From positions 791,001 through 855,000 of the forward strand of contig QAOA01007183.1 of NCBI GenBank assembly GCA_003255065.1: DNA of 64,000 bases, given 5' to 3'. The notes beneath the pieces are model-generated. The model made no database searches and had not been told where the DNA came from. It worked only from the letters and a program-made list of their open reading frames with translations. Position 1 is the first letter of the stretch, and each line of letters starts with the position of its first letter. This DNA comes from Cercis canadensis (lineage: Eukaryota; Streptophyta; Magnoliopsida; Fabales; Fabaceae). Position numbers and translations under genes: made by a program. Below, piece after piece: positions 12,032 to 21,562 of this stretch.

Positions 12032-12041
12032 TATATATATA
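12032..12041 (-). promoter_or_regulatory. TATA box of the CML41-like gene
   Basis: A TATATATA tract lies about 100 bases upstream of the start codon on the minus strand. The (CA)n tract lies between it and the gene. The assignment rests on position only. Confidence 0.45.
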
Positions 12042-12803
12042 ACTAACATATACAAAAAGAATTGGGAAATCCTGAAGCAATCAGGAGTAAAACAGTGTAA
12101 TTGCAAGGAAACTGCCCTGACAAACCTACTTATTAATTTCTTGGAGACTTGACTTCTTTTTCATCAAGTAACTTTCTTTCACCTTTCAATGTAATCAATT
12201 GGAAAATCTATCTCACTTCTTGGCATTTTCCTAGGAAAGAGCTTAGCTGGTGGAATTTGGGTAACAAAAGTTTTTGTTTTTTTTCTTTTACAAAATCAGT
12301 CCCTCAATATCATAATGGGCCTAGTCCCAATATCTATATCTGTTAATATAAGTGGAGAACTCCCTTTGGGCCTCTTTAGAAACTTTTGATCACAAAACAG
12401 ATATAAATATTTATTTTGGGTATTAATTTTTAAATTTTAAAAAATATTTGATTGAGAATTTTATACGATATTATACCAATTGATTTAATACAATAAAGTT
12501 ATATTTTTAATTAAAAAAAATAGTAAAATCTCTTTCTGGTCATTCAAAAAAATTTAAATTATAACTTTAATCCTTAATTTTTTTATGTCAATTTAGTTTT
12601 TTAATTTATATTTTCGTTGCTAATTTAGTCTTTCATTTAGATCCATCGGTGAGTTTGGACGAAAATTTCTAGCACGTTAAGTGCTGATTGACTGAACAAG
12701 CTGACATAGCATGATAAAAAAAAAAAACCTTCCTCTCTCTCCCCCCCATCGTCCCCTACCTCTGCAACTCTTCCTCTCTCTCTATCTCTAGCCTACCCTG
12801 CAT

Positions 12804-13050
12804 CATCGACGTCGATCTCTCCCACAATTTCCTCACCAAAACCTTACCCTCAAATTTCAACAACTGTAGCACCCTTAGAGAACTTCAACGTCTCCTTCAA
12901 CCTTCTCACCGGACCCATTCCCTCTTCCGGGTCAATCTTCTCGAACCTTCACCCGTCTTTGTTCATCAGCAACGATGGCCTTTGCGGCGGAATTCTGTCG
13001 AAGCTGTGCATGGCGGATACCCTCGCCAGTGGAGATACTGCTGGGGTTCT
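12804..13050 (+). pseudogene. Fragment of a PXY/TDR-like LRR receptor kinase
   Basis: One frame reads VDLSHNFLT, then PSNFNNCSTL. After a one-base insertion near 12877 a second frame reads NFNVSFNLLTGPIPSSGSIF, NLHPS and NDGLCGGILSKLC. This is the last LRR and juxtamembrane part of the PXY/TDR (TDIF receptor) family, recognised from memory. No kinase domain follows and the frame is broken, so it is a captured fragment and not a gene. Confidence 0.75.
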
Positions 13051-13202
13051 CCAAGCTTCAACAACAGTGAGATTGTTGAGAGAGAAGAGGTGTTGCACGC
13101 TGAATCGAGATCAAAACTTATCCAGCTTGAGAGAGGAGGCAAAACAACATCCGTTGGGAATGATGTGAGTTTGAAAGCAAATGAATTGCTTTTCTGGGTC
13201 TG

Positions 13203-13535
13203 TTAAATTGAAGCCACAAACACCATTTTTTGCTCTGCAATCTTTGCAACCAGAAAAGTAAGGGGAACAAGGTTGTAGTCGATGGATTCACAGTCACGAA
13301 GAAGCTGAGCTGGGTTCTTTATCTGGAAGGAAGGGTGGCCACACCCAGGTGAAGATGAGAATGGAAATGGAGGATTGGAAGTGAATGGTGGGCAAGGTAA
13401 CGCAGAGGTTTCTGGGTTAGAAGAGCATGTGTGAGCTGCTGTTGAGACTGAAAACACTGTTATTAGGCAGAGTGTGAAGCAGAGAGTGGCTTTGGCTAAG
13501 GCTATGGTGGAGAAATAAGGTAGGGGTGGAGCCAT
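13203..13535 (-). pseudogene. 5' fragment of a secreted GUB_WAK-domain protein gene
   Basis: The 110 codons start with a Met and a signal-peptide-like stretch (FCFTLCLITVF-like, residues about 16-32). They continue into PFPFSSSPGCGHPSFQIK, the opening of the wall-associated galacturonan-binding (GUB_WAK) module of LRK10L-type kinases and related secreted proteins. The sequence then leaves the family, losing the expected Cys after FQIK, and stops at 13203. With the CT-rich upstream stretch to about 13740 it looks like a captured 5' UTR plus first exon. The element could still transcribe it, but no complete domain remains. Confidence 0.6.
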
Positions 13536-14920
13536 CGATGAGGAAGAGAGGAAGTAGGTGAAGATTTCATCAACGGTGGAACTGGGAAGGGAAGGAATTG
13601 GTGAGATGAGATATGGTTTTGATCTACAAAGAGAGGAGCATTATGGTATGCGAGAGAGAGGGTGAGAGCTTAGGTTGTTGGATTAGAGAAAAGCGAGAGG
13701 AAGCTCGAGTGTCTTTTCCTTTCTCCCTCTGGTTCAAAACGCCGAATGGCATCTGTGTTGTTAATTTTTTTCCCTTAAGTTAAAACGACTCGTTTTGAGT
13801 AAAGCCAGTACAACAACTCCCATACATGCCATGTCATCATGATATGTCACCACATGATGGCCATGTGGACTCTTCCATCCAATCTCATTAATGGACTCAG
13901 ATGGAGGATTAATTGGCAGCAAAAACATAAATTGAATGATTGAATTGGCATAAAAAAAAAAAGTCAAAGATTAAAGTGACATTTTAAAAAAATTTGAAAG
14001 ATCAAAAGGGGTTTTACTCTAAAAAAAATATTATTTTTACTTCAATAGCATTAGTAATTTAGTATAGGAGGCTTTTAATTTACCCTAGGTAAAAAATGGG
14101 GTTATATAATCTCATTCTAAGTGGCACAATCACCCCCGTTTTTTGTGCTATGTGTCAAATTTAGTGGTGGATATTTATTTTTAATTACCTGTTCAATTGG
14201 TCATTTTTTAATTTGTGTGTCAATATTAATGTTACCCACTAATTTAACTAAAATTATATTAGTACCCACTTAAAATAACAATTTATGTTAAAGCTTTTTT
14301 TTAGTAATTAAATTATGTTAAAATTGAGAGTACACAAAGTATGATATTCTTCTCTATTTATATATTTTTTACAAACAAATTTATGAAATTTTTTTAAAAG
14401 AATTATATTCAAATTTATACGTAAAGATTAACAATTTAAAATAAAATTTTAAGCATGATAAATTTAAAAATATACATTAATAGATAGATTAAGATGAGTG
14501 AATAATAATAGCGTAAAAAACAAGTCAACAAATTGAAGAGAGTAAATCTCACTTTCTCCCTTACTTTTCATATTTGCAAGTAGGATTTGAATGGTGAATT
14601 TTTACATGAAAATGGGATAAATCCTAGCTTTGAATTTCAAAGTTCTGCGACTTTTTGATAAAATATTCATATGGGTTTTATAGATCATCAAATTTTGACT
14701 TTAATAGTCTGAAAATCGTGTTGAAAGATGTTAGAAATGTTGAATAACTAATTCTAAATAGAACCAATTCCACAACCAGGTCGGGTGACCTATTTGCAAA
14801 CCCAAATAGAGGTAGAAGATGACAAATAATATTTTCAAGCGAAGTCCACTCGTGTGTCAGGAGAGTGTACGTGGAGCCCACACGCTGAGAGTTTTTTTTT
14901 TTTATTGAAACTTTTCACTC

Positions 14921-14921
14921 N
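14921..14921. other. Ambiguous base (n)
   Basis: The only non-ACGT character in the window. It falls between two copies of ATTGAAACTT, so it may mark an unresolved join or low-quality read. Confidence 0.95.
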
Positions 14922-15105
14922 ATTGAAACTTGCTCAGTTCTTCTTCACTCTTCCTATTCTACCTTCTGAAATTTTTTTGAGAATTTTTTGATGTCCAAAA
15001 TTATTTTTTCTCAACTTTTCAAAACTTTACACCATTAAAATGATATTGTACTCTCAGAATTTTGGACTGAAATTTTTTGTGTATGATTTTCACATGATTA
15101 GCAAT

Positions 15106-16512
15106 AATATATGTAGGGGTGTAAGCCAAACCGCCTAAACCGGCCAAACCGACCGAATCAAACCGAACCGAAGATAAACCGAGTCAAACCGATAGAGACG
15201 GTCCGGTTCACGGTTTGGTTTTCTGAAAAACCGATGGGGTCGGTTCGGTTTTTGGTTTTAGTGAAGAAAAACCAGTAATAAACCGAACCGAACCGAATAT
15301 AGTGATACTACGTCGTTTTGATAAATGCCCCAAGTCTCCTTTGACTCCTCCTCCCCTCACTTCAGAATCCCTAACTCTCCTTAATCCATATTTTCACCCT
15401 TCTCTCTCTTCCCCCCTCCCCCCGCCGCCCACACCCACCGCCCCTCTTCTTCCCCAATTTCTCTTCCTTCGCAGTACCTTCTTCTCCTTTTTCTCTCTAC
15501 AGAACTAGAGCTACGGCACCCACACTCTTTTGCCATTTGCTCTGTCAAATATAGTCTTCACATTTGATTGAATTTGGGGAAGTGGGTTAGCTTAACGTGC
15601 GCACTACAGGCATAGGAAATGGAGGCGCCCTCCTTTGTTTCCAAAGCGAGGACTGCTGTCGAGTGCCTTCCATTCTGCTGCTGCGAAAGCAGATCGTGTT
15701 ATCTCAAGACTTCAAATCGGATCGAGGTGCTTTTCTGATACATACCCTTTTTCATTTCAATCATTTCCATTCGAATTTTTCTTTACCCATTTGCTATATT
15801 TGTTGCCAAACCTCATATCAGATATCTCCTTTTTTTTTGGGTTTTATTGATATTTGTGAATGAATGGGTAGACTCTTTTTCTGAGATTTTGACTATTTTT
15901 GAATGAGCGTTAACCCAATTGTTAATCGGTGAAGATCCTGAGAAACAATCGCCCACCAATTTGACAAAGCAGGGAGAAGATGAATCTGCTCGGAACGAGG
16001 GAGAATCGAAGGTAATGGTGATGAGAAGAGTTATTGTTGTTCTTGTAATTGTTTTGAATTTGAACTTATAGTAGCGATTTTGCTATTATCTATTGAATTT
16101 GGGTACTAATTGATGAAGAAGTTTTCGAATTTGAGATGGCTTCTTCAGTTTTTTTTTTTTTCTTCTCCATTTGTTGCTTGAGAATGTGTCATCATATCAA
16201 CTTCTGGAGTTCTGGGTGTTATATTTTGGTTAACAATTAAAAATTTTTGTTTTTTGGTTTATTGTTAGGTTTTATTCGAAGAATGTAAGAAATGAAAACC
16301 CTTAGATCAGATTAGGATTGTCAAGGTTTATTATTTTGTGAATCTAATAGGCTCAGTCGTGTATTTTAATCCTTCCCTCAGCAGGCAAACTGGGAAAACC
16401 GACTAAACCGACCGAACCGAACCAATTCGGTTTGACTCGGTTTCATTCAAAAAATTCTAAAAAACCGAACCGAACCGAACCGAACCGAACCGATTACACC
16501 CCTAAATATATG
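15106..16512. mobile_element. hAT-like non-autonomous element with 8-bp target duplication (body 15114-16504)
   Basis: The two ends form an 11-bp perfect terminal inverted repeat, TAGGGGTGTAA, at 15114 and ending at 16504. It is flanked by a perfect 8-bp direct repeat AATATATG at 15106-15113 and 16505-16512. TIRs of the AGGGGTG type and 8-bp duplications are diagnostic of the hAT superfamily. Both subterminal regions are dense in ACCGAACCG and CGGTTCGG units, which are probable transposase-binding repeats. No transposase is present. The 1.39-kb body carries a CT-rich leader and two exons of a host gene. Confidence 0.85.
15619..16011 (+). pseudogene. Captured 5' exons of a RabGAP/TBC-like gene
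   Basis: A CT-rich leader (about 15340-15500) precedes ATG at 15619 and MEAPSFVSKARTA. A frameshift then gives FHSAAAKADRV, and a second frameshift gives DFKSDR. The exon ends at 15726 before GT. The next exon, 15935-16011, begins after GAAG and continues the last frame as DPEKQSPTNLTKQ, ending before GTAATG. Joining the frames resembles the N-terminus of plant RabGAP/TBC-domain proteins, from memory. The two frameshifts and the missing remainder make it a pseudogene fragment. It lies wholly inside the hAT-like element, so it was transduplicated. Confidence 0.55.
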
Positions 16513-16756
16513 TGTAGTACTCTCTTTAGTGCTGAATGATACATATTAAATTAATTATTGAACTATACATTACCTATTTCATTGTCTAAAGTGAGAATAA
16601 TTGTGTAATAACTCCTTTTGACATGGAAAAAACTAAGCTTTCTAGTTTTGGCAATCCAATTAATTTTGGAGACATTTTTGCATGTGAATGTGGTATTCTA
16701 TTTTTACCATTACCAATATATCATTTATCAAAAAATTACAAGCACTAATTTAAATA

Positions 16757-17039
16757 AAAGTACACCAACACCTTCAGATTGGACAATTTTTAACCCAACT
16801 GAGATGGGTCCATCACGAGCTTGAGGTGGAGTTGGAATTGCAAGTGTGGTAGGAGCCACCATTATTGGAGCGTGAGAATGGAAGGCAAAAGCTGGACGCA
16901 GATTGGGAATTGGTTGAGGGTTCATTGGGAGTTTCTCACCCTGAAGCTGCATTCGGACCTTGATTAAATCCAATGGGTATGTGTTGTAGCCAGCCACAAT
17001 TGAGGCAATCCCACCTTCAACAATACCTTTGACAGCCAT
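16757..17039 (-). pseudogene. 5' fragment of a mitochondrial dicarboxylate carrier (DIC/UCP4-5 type)
   Basis: From ATG at 17039 the frame reads VKGIVEGGIASIVAG, then the first mitochondrial-carrier signature PLDLIKVRMQLQGE (PxDxIKxR). A variable loop follows, then GPISVGLKIVQSEGV, all matching plant DIC1-3 (UCP4-6). Similarity ends near 16757 where the next expected block (SGVSATxLRQ) is replaced by unrelated AT-rich sequence, so only the first of three carrier repeats is partly present. The expected Cys-Ser-Thr-His before PLDLIKVR reads YNTY. About 180 bases of leader-like sequence lie upstream (17040-17220). A captured or truncated copy. Confidence 0.8.
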
Positions 17040-17819
17040 TGAATGATTATGAATTTGTCAATTCCTTTCAGAAGGAAAAGATTTCAAATTTGAGTGTTGT
17101 ATTCAAAGAAGAGAGAATGGGAACGTGGTGTTAAAAGCAGTAAGAATCTAAGGTCATAAGAGTATGAAAGGGTGAGCCTCTGAGACATAAAATTCGGAGG
17201 AGAAAGGAGAAGCTTTTGGTTTTGGCTGGTGACTTTCTTTTTTTAATTTGAAAATAATTAACTTCAAATGATATGAAATTATATAACACTACATTATGTC
17301 ACTTTGTTAGTGTAGTGTCATATTAATTTAGGTTTTAATTATTACTTAACTTGACAATTAGAATATAAAAATAATTTTTAGAATAAGATGGTTCTCATAC
17401 ATTATCTTTAGACATGAGGATTTTGTAAGTTGAAGGATAGTAGCTAATTAAAATTTCAATTTTGCATCATGAAAAAAATTATTGAAGCTATGCCCATACT
17501 CTCTTAGATATTGTAGATTTTTTTATTTGATACTAATATAGTTCAATGAAAAATAATTATATGAATTTAAATAGCAGAATTTTTAATTTTATGGAATTGA
17601 GTTAGGACTTGTTTTAATTATTTTTTTAGCATCGAGAGCTGATTTGGAATAAGTGAAAATTTTACTGTCAAAAGTTGTATTAAATATTCTGATAGCTATA
17701 ACAAGTTGAGTAAAATATGGGTTTCACTTTTAACACACTTATTACATCTTAAGCGGTCCACTTAAGATAGGGTAGTTTAACCCTATTTTTGTATGGGATT
17801 CGTTAAAGGCCTCCTAATA

Positions 17820-19000
17820 GTATAGGGTGAATTGTTACATGATATCACTTTTTAAGCAATTTATTCTTCATGAATCTATTGCTTCTCTCTCATAACATAA
17901 CAAAATTAAAGCCAGTGTTAAAAATAGAAATTGTATGTGTTTTAGTAACAAACAGACTCATTGGGATCAGCCGTTGGTGAGCTCTGGGTCAAGTCTGAAG
18001 AGAAAAAATGGTCTTGTACTCGTTAGTCTCGAGTTCACTCACACGGATCAAAGATGACACATCTCTTCACGTGTCTTGTCCTCTCCAATGGAAGCCCCAG
18101 GCTAACCCGAATCTGTGGCATCCTCTTGCTCAATTCCTCATTGGTTTGTGCTCATGGACTATGTTCTTGCTTCTTTGGGAACTCAAAATCAATCCCACCG
18201 CGTGCTTTGAGTTTCTTTAAATTTTCCTCCAAACAACAAAATTAAATTATAGACACCAAATATTAATAAGTCTTATTGCAAGCTAGACTAATCGTTAACG
18301 TTCACATGTTGTCTAGAGCTCGAATGTTACGTATGACGATTGACGAAACGAGGCCGTATCTGAACGAATTGGATGGTGTCGCTGTAAGAAAAGAATAATT
18401 ACTGTGCGTTCGTCGTATGGGAATGGGAATGCTGAAGGCGTTTGCAGACAAGGGAGGTAAGGTAATGACTAATGAGTAATGATAAACAAAGTATGCATTG
18501 CATGTGTTTGACAATATGTGCGAGTGTGGTCATTTGCCGAGTTTGAGGTCCTGCCATTGCTTGTTAAAGTATTCTTAATGATGGATATAATAGGACTGCA
18601 GTGCTTGTTTATGATATGATCATATAATCAATCAGCATGGCGTTGATTTTGCCTTGTACTTGGTTGATAAAAGGTTACTGTAAGCAATTTAAGATGGTTG
18701 AAGCAGCTTGACTTGGTTACTTGTGGATATATGGGTCTTGTCATACTCGCTAAATGAATGATGCTATTAGATTTAGGATGCAAGATATATGAACTGTTCA
18801 AGATAGACTTGAAAATTAATAAACATATTTATTTGTAACTCCTGAGTTGGGTAATGTAAACATGGTCAAGTTTGCAAAGCAGAGCAAGTGTTTAAAAAAA
18901 TAGTGGATTGGAACTTAACACCAGATTTTTATTGCTATAATACACTTTTTAGATGGATACTTCATAGAAGAGCTAATAAGCAAAGGCTTTTATGCTCACG
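17820..19000. other. Intergenic, no confident gene
   Basis: A somewhat GC-richer stretch near 17950-18230 holds short open frames on + with no recognised family. The rest looks like non-coding spacer. Confidence 0.35.
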
Positions 19001-19074
19001 AGAATGATTTTTGTCAATTTCTTTTCATGTTTATCTTACTCACTCTTTCCGCCTTTATGTGCTTCAGAAAGTCC

Positions 19075-20281
19075 TCTGGGCTGCATCCTTTTGAGCTGTT
19101 CTGCTGGCAGAATTTGAAAAGTGGACCTCATTTTTTTACTCTCCTCAGGGCTTACTCAAGCAGTGAAAGGAATTTTCGGAAATTGGCGTTGCCACTCAAA
19201 GTTACCTTTATACTACATTTGCTAAACTGCAGGTAAATTCTACTATTACTGAATTGCTTCTCTATGCAAACCATACCATGTCCTGTTTTATATATTTAGT
19301 TGCTTCTTCAAGTTATATTTTAGTTGCATAAAGAGATCATTGATGAAAACATAGTCTTACTGAAAATAACTATGAGGCGGAACCACTAACTAATGAACAA
19401 TTCCTTTTATCAAAAACAAAAATAGATGTGTTGTACACAGGTTGCTCCCTCTTACGTTGTTGTCTGATTTCAGATTTCTGTCTGAATATGTTGCATGTTC
19501 CCTGTCCTTGTTGCATTAGATTGTGCTATCTGTCTCTGATGGTAAGTAATATATATTTTTAAATGTGTAGTATGTGATAGTAAGAGATAGAGTAGTGTGT
19601 AAATAGAAGAGCTCGTGATGTCAATTGACGTCAATTTATATTAACTTAAAAGTCTGATTCATTTACAAATAAATTTATTTTTTTTATTTCTTTTGAAAAC
19701 TTAATAGAAATACACTTAGTTGTTGGCTATCTAGGCTGGAAGGCATATGTGCATTTACAACTTTGTTGCTGGCAATGTCATATAAGAAATGGCACAATCC
19801 AATTGTGACATCATACCTTAATTGAATATTTATTATAAAAGAGCCTTTGATGTCGAATTCTGCCAACATTATTACTCTCTTAAGCAAAAGGAGACGGACA
19901 GAAGTAGTACTGCGTAAAATTTTAGGTACCTTAGAAAATAATATAAAGGAGAAACTTGTACCTAATCTAACAACATGGTTCTTACAGATTCAACAACCTG
20001 CAGACTTGAAAGAAATAATGCCCTCAATTGCATTAATTACTGTTATGTTCTTTATCTTGTTTTTGGATGATTCTTTCATTTATTGTCAATCATAGGCTTT
20101 GTATTTGAACTTGGCTGCCGAAAGAGTTGAAAGAAAAGTTTGCGCGTTGGATATGCCAAACTTTATCAAATATCAACTTTTTCTTAAAAGAAAAATATCG
20201 GGGAGACGGGAGACGGGAGACCTAAAGACTATTGAGTCATTGACATCGCATAAGCTACGTTTAGAGAATCATCTAATTTGA
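19075..20281 (+). pseudogene. Unrecognised gene-like remnant
   Basis: Two patches look like decayed exons behind acceptor-like sequences. The first (from about 19070, after GCTTCAG) reads KVLWAASF, stop, AVLLAEFEKWTSFFYSPQG. The second (from 20095, after ATCATAG) reads LYLNLAAERVERKVCALDM and continues to a stop at 20281. Codon usage and composition look protein-like, but in-frame stops break the first and I do not recognise the family. They may belong to one dead gene or to captured fragments. Confidence 0.25.
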
Positions 20282-20366
20282 AGAATTTTAAGCAGTCTAT
20301 TTTGACATCTATAAGATTAACTAAGCAAGGAGCTTTTCAGATTCCTTAACTTGAATATTGTATTTT

Positions 20367-20733
20367 CACAACTTATTTATTCTATTATTATAGTTTTAAA
20401 ATTATTTACTTTAATATTATAATTTTTTTATTTTTTAAAAAAATGTTAGCAGGTGAGGCCCACCAAATACGCCACACGCAACATGGCATTTCCCTTAAGG
20501 ACATTCTATATGCAAAGTCACATCTATTTTTTTGCAAAGTTTGTCGTACATGATGTGATGGGACTCACCGAATACATCATATGCTATATGACATATTATT
20601 AAGAGATATGCCGTATGTTATGTGACGTGTTTGGTAAACTATAACAATTGACATTTATTTTTTTAAATAAAAAAAATTATAATATTATGATAAATTATTT
20701 TAAAATTACAATAACAAAATAAATAAATTGGTT
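20367..20733. repeat. Inverted-repeat (foldback/MITE-like) element
   Basis: The left arm (from about 20367, CAACTTATTTATT) aligns with the reverse complement of the right arm (ending about 20733) for about 80-100 bases, including TTTTAAAAT and AATATTATAATTTTTTTAT. The interior has degenerate copies of a roughly 40-base module (CACCxAATACxxCAxAxGC, then CTTAAxG), two direct and one inverted. No coding capacity. A stem-loop MITE is likely. Confidence 0.6.
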
Positions 20734-20917
20734 AAAATATAATATTTAAATAAAAAAACTAACTTTTCAACTTTAAGCTTTTTGTATTCAATCTCTCTTT
20801 TTTTTTTTCCCTTTCTTTTTCATTCTCTCCTTTATTCACTTTGCTTGAAACTAAGGGAGTGGAAGCTCAGCTTAAAATACTTTTACATGAGGACACATAT
20901 ATTCTTTTTTTTTTCAA

Positions 20918-21562
20918 TGTTAGATTATGCAAATTTACTAAAATAATGCAAGTAAAATAAATAAATATAAAAAAAATTTACTGTTAAAATAATTTACTAA
21001 AATGGATCATTTTTGAATATTTGATTCAGGGCTACAAGACAAAAGATAACACACTATTTTGTATTATAACGTTTTTTGAAATGCAACATTTTTTCAAGAA
21101 AAACAGTGAATCATTATAGCGTTTTATAAAGACAAACAATGTAATCACTAAAGTGTTTCATTGAAGAAAATGTTGAAATGAAATAGGCTCAATTAGATGC
21201 ATAGGAAAGATAAAAAAGCTAAAATAAATTTTAACTTTTCACCTTAAGAAATGTTGAAATGTTTCAGCGTTTTATATTAAAAAAAAATGCTAAAACATTT
21301 CAACATTTTTTTAAGTAAAATGTTTTTTTTTTAGTATTTTTTACTTGAAAGACGCAACATATTAAATGACTATTAATACGCTATTTGATTGTAGCATTTT
21401 TTTAAATAAAACGTTATAATGCAAAATAATGTATTCTCTTTTATCAATAGCCCTGAATAAAATATTTAAAAGTGATTCATTTTGTAAATTATTTTAACAC
21501 TAACTCTTTCTTATATTTATTTATTATTCTTGTATTATATCAGTAAATTTGCCGTTAGACTA
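20918..21562. repeat. Inverted-repeat element with long arms
   Basis: The left arm (GCAAATTTACT, then AATAAATAAATATAA, GTTAAAATAATTTAC, TTCAGGGCTA and ATTATAACGTTTT) matches the reverse complement of the right arm over about 170 bases. The interior has further inverted blocks around TGTTGAAATG. There is no coding content. It is consistent with a foldback or Mutator-type non-autonomous element. Confidence 0.65.

Larger units (their letters stand above)
12523..14019. mobile_element. Mutator-like non-autonomous element carrying gene fragments (Pack-MULE candidate)
   Basis: The left end (from 12523, GTAAAATCTC) and the reverse complement of the right end (from about 14017) align over more than 130 bases with many matches, including shared TTTAATC, CAATT and TTTATxTTTT blocks. 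Weaker similarity continues to about 190 bases. The element is flanked by the same 11-base string TAAAAAAAATA at 12512-12522 and 14020-14030. That fits the 9-11 bp target duplications of the Mutator superfamily, although the string is low-complexity. No transposase is present. Inside are fragments of an LRR receptor kinase on + and a GUB_WAK protein on -. Gene fragments between long TIRs define a Pack-MULE. Confidence 0.75.
14065..17816. mobile_element. Larger degenerate TIR element enclosing a hAT-like insertion and a carrier-gene fragment
   Basis: The left end TAGGAGGCTTTTAA at 14065 and the reverse complement of the right end, TAGGAGGCCTTTAA at 17816, continue in rough alignment for about 60 bases (shared AAAAAT, GGGTTA and AAGTGG blocks, roughly two thirds identical by eye). 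The interior holds the hAT-like element (15114-16504) and the dicarboxylate-carrier fragment (16757-17039). No transposase was seen and no clean target duplication found. TAGTAT occurs at both ends but is offset by two bases. Most likely a second old Mutator-like element. A chance pair of related insertions is the alternative. Confidence 0.45.

Noticed and set aside
13040-13200. Third captured fragment between the LRR and GUB_WAK pieces
   Set aside because: Both strands have open reading, but no frame matches a family I know, so no identity was assigned.
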